A stretch of 64,000 nt of DNA from Epinephelus fuscoguttatus (lineage: Eukaryota > Chordata > Actinopteri > Perciformes > Serranidae). The notes below the pieces were generated by a model. It was not told the DNA's origin, made no database searches, and saw only the letters and a list, made by a program, of their open reading frames with translations. The stretch is taken from the NCBI RefSeq assembly GCF_011397635.1, contig NC_064753.1:25816322-25880321 (forward strand), in the 5' to 3' direction. The position numbers were made by a program, and so were the translations under genes. Positions 62,520-64,000 of this stretch are shown here, one piece after another (positions within the stretch are counted from its first letter, which is position 1; each line of letters starts with the position of its first letter).

Positions 62520-63655
62520 TGTAAAGTGAGTTAATAACAGACAGTTAATTAACAGAGACAGCAAATTAGCTCAAGGACATGGCCAACTCAAAGTAGGGCC
62601 TATTATATTGAATATATATGTGACAAATGTGGGCTGCAACTAACAATTATTTTCATTGTCATTTAATGTATCCATTATTTTCTTGATTAATCAAATAGTT
62701 GTTTGGTCTGTGAAATATCAAAAAGTGGTAAAATGTCTTGTTTTGCCCACAACCCAAAGATATTCAGTTTACTCTCACAGAGAGGTCAAGAAACCAGAAA
62801 ATATTCACGTTTAAGAAGGTGGTACGAGAGAATTTTGACTTTTTTTTCTTAAAAATAATTACAGCAGTTAATCAATTGTCAGACTAGCTGGCAATTAATT
62901 TAATAGCTGAAGCTAATTAATTAATTACAGCAGCTTTGGTGCCAATGACAGTCTCATGAACAGGCATTCAGATTTTCAGGGTTTGTGATGTCACAAAGGA
63001 GCCAGTCCCGTCAAATTGTGGTGTGGGGCGTTCAATAACACCATGGGGATTCAAGGAGAAGCCAGATGAATATATGTATCATAGTTAAAGGAGCTGTATG
63101 TGACATTCAGAGCAGATCTATGACTTAGAGTCTGAGCTGAGGTTGTCTGCACACAGCTCTCAACATGGAGGTGGCTGATCCAGTGGCTAGTAGCTAACAG
63201 TGCTAACAGCGCAAACAGTGCTGACAGAGCTAATGGTGTTAACTTGTGTGTTTATGTGTGTGGGGTGGGAGGGGATTTCGTTGTTGGCGGACCAGCAACC
63301 TTTGTATTTTATAAGCTCATCATGGTTTTGTATATATTTACTTGATCTGCAAAGTAATAAATACTTACAAATATTAAATGAGTGCGGTGGAGTAAAAGGA
63401 TAAAGTACAATATAATGGAAATAAATACTGTGACTGTGAAATAAGTGACTAAAATGTAAGGTCCACTAATGCAATGGTTCCCAACAGGTGGGTTGCGCTC
63501 CAAAAGTGGGTCACAGGTCCATTCTGAATGTACCACAAGTGACTCTCGAATGTGAATGTGGCAAGATGTTTATCTGCCGAGGAATAAGTTAATAACAGTT
63601 ATTTAACAGAGAAGGCAAACTAGCTCAACAACATGGCCAAATTTAAGTATGATGC
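62520..63655. repeat. Short duplicated segment upstream of gnao1 and other repeat pieces
   Basis: About 75 bp at 62,525-62,605 (AGTTAATAACAGACAGTTAA, GGACATGGCCAACTC) recur at 63,583-63,650 (AGTTAATAACAGTTATTTAA, CAACATGGCCAAATT). Between them lies a piece at 63,145-63,250 like the one in the BED-gene intron, and at 63,470-63,540 a block with GGTTCCCAACAGGTGGGTTG that resembles another fish repeat. No gene is seen. Confidence 0.45.
62630..62945. repeat. Third copy of the 'ACTAACAATT' repeat
   Basis: GGGCTGCAACTAACAATTAT at the left, CAGAGAGGTCAAGAAACCAG in the middle and a TTAATTTAATAGCTGAAGC tail. Same family as 59,545-59,880, upstream of gnao1. Confidence 0.55.
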
Positions 63656-63769
63656 TGTTGATATTAGTCATACTTCTACTATTATTTAACATGGTTATTA
63701 TTGTCACATACATATACTATCATATATTAATATATACTTACAACATATGGTACCACAGTTACGGTTATT

Positions 63770-64000
63770 ATTATTATATTACTACTAAAATTAATGTCGT
63801 TAGCTATTTTCATTACTGTCTTCCCTACATCGCTCTCTGTCTCAGTTTTTTTACAACATCTATTGCACATCTGTCCGTCCTGGAAGAGGGATCCCTCCTC
63901 AGTTGCTCTTCCTGAGGTTTCTACCATCCCCCCCCCCCCCCCCCATTTAAGGGTTTTTCTTTGGGGGAGTTTTTCCTTATCCGCTGAGAGGGTCCAAAGA
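63770..64000 (+). repeat. Teleost dispersed repeat running off the window end, with poly-C run
   Basis: CTGTCCGTCCTGGAAGAGGG, CTCTTCCTGAGGTTTCTACC and GAGTTTTTCCTTATCCGCTG are phrases of a very abundant fish repeat. A run of about 18 C replaces the usual T-rich stretch near 63,930. The element continues beyond the window. Confidence 0.6.

Overview
The window is vertebrate genomic DNA, almost certainly from a ray-finned (teleost) fish. Genes are split into many short exons with GT-AG introns, CA/GT microsatellites are frequent, and the interspersed repeats (tRNA-derived SINE, Tc1-like and hAT-like elements, the 'GCATGCTAACATG' and 'TTTACTTAAGTAAA' families) are typical of teleosts. There are no operons or bacterial features. 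Almost all long uninterrupted reading frames outside the genes are by-products of low-complexity DNA.

Four protein-coding genes are supported. (1) Minus strand, about 3.4-33.3 kb: itsn2 (intersectin-2), a clathrin-endocytosis scaffold. Its 5' leader exon lies near 33.0-33.3 kb and its coding start at 23,588. It continues through two EH domains, a very long charged coiled coil and five SH3 domains to 3,394. The window stops before the DH-PH-C2 exons of the long isoform, but the intron-retention stop of the short isoform is present. (2) Plus strand, 36.1-39.6 kb: an unnamed BED zinc-finger gene with four coding exons; its BED-finger exon and flanking intron sequence are duplicated in tandem. 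(3) Plus strand, 41.9-51.7 kb: a complete 19-exon cog4, a subunit of the Golgi tethering complex, 774 residues. (4) Minus strand, 54.1-61.5 kb: a complete 8-exon gnao1 (G-protein alpha-o), 354 residues, with a GC-rich 5' end at 61-62 kb. cog4 and gnao1 converge tail to tail; the itsn2 and BED-gene promoters face away from each other across about 2.7 kb.

Exon boundaries were worked out by eye from splice sites, reading phase and remembered family sequences. All coding exons chain in phase: itsn2 has 1,395 complete codons plus one base at the last SH3 donor, without its cassette exon; cog4 is 2,325 nt; gnao1 is 1,065 nt; the BED gene is 1,476 nt. Exon lists are in the gene entries.

The genes are not a dedicated system. 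itsn2 (endocytosis), cog4 (Golgi retrograde traffic) and gnao1 (membrane signalling) are ordinary cellular genes that happen to be neighbours. The unusual material is a conserved hydrophobic 27-residue cassette exon and a large helix expansion in itsn2, the young in-frame BED-exon duplication, a 1.4 kb fold-back Tc1 element in an itsn2 intron, two hAT-like insertions with visible 8-bp target duplications (one nested in another repeat), and an inverted-repeat-bounded minisatellite of about 1.4 kb nested in a repeat inside a gnao1 intron. I found no convincing previously undescribed biochemical system.
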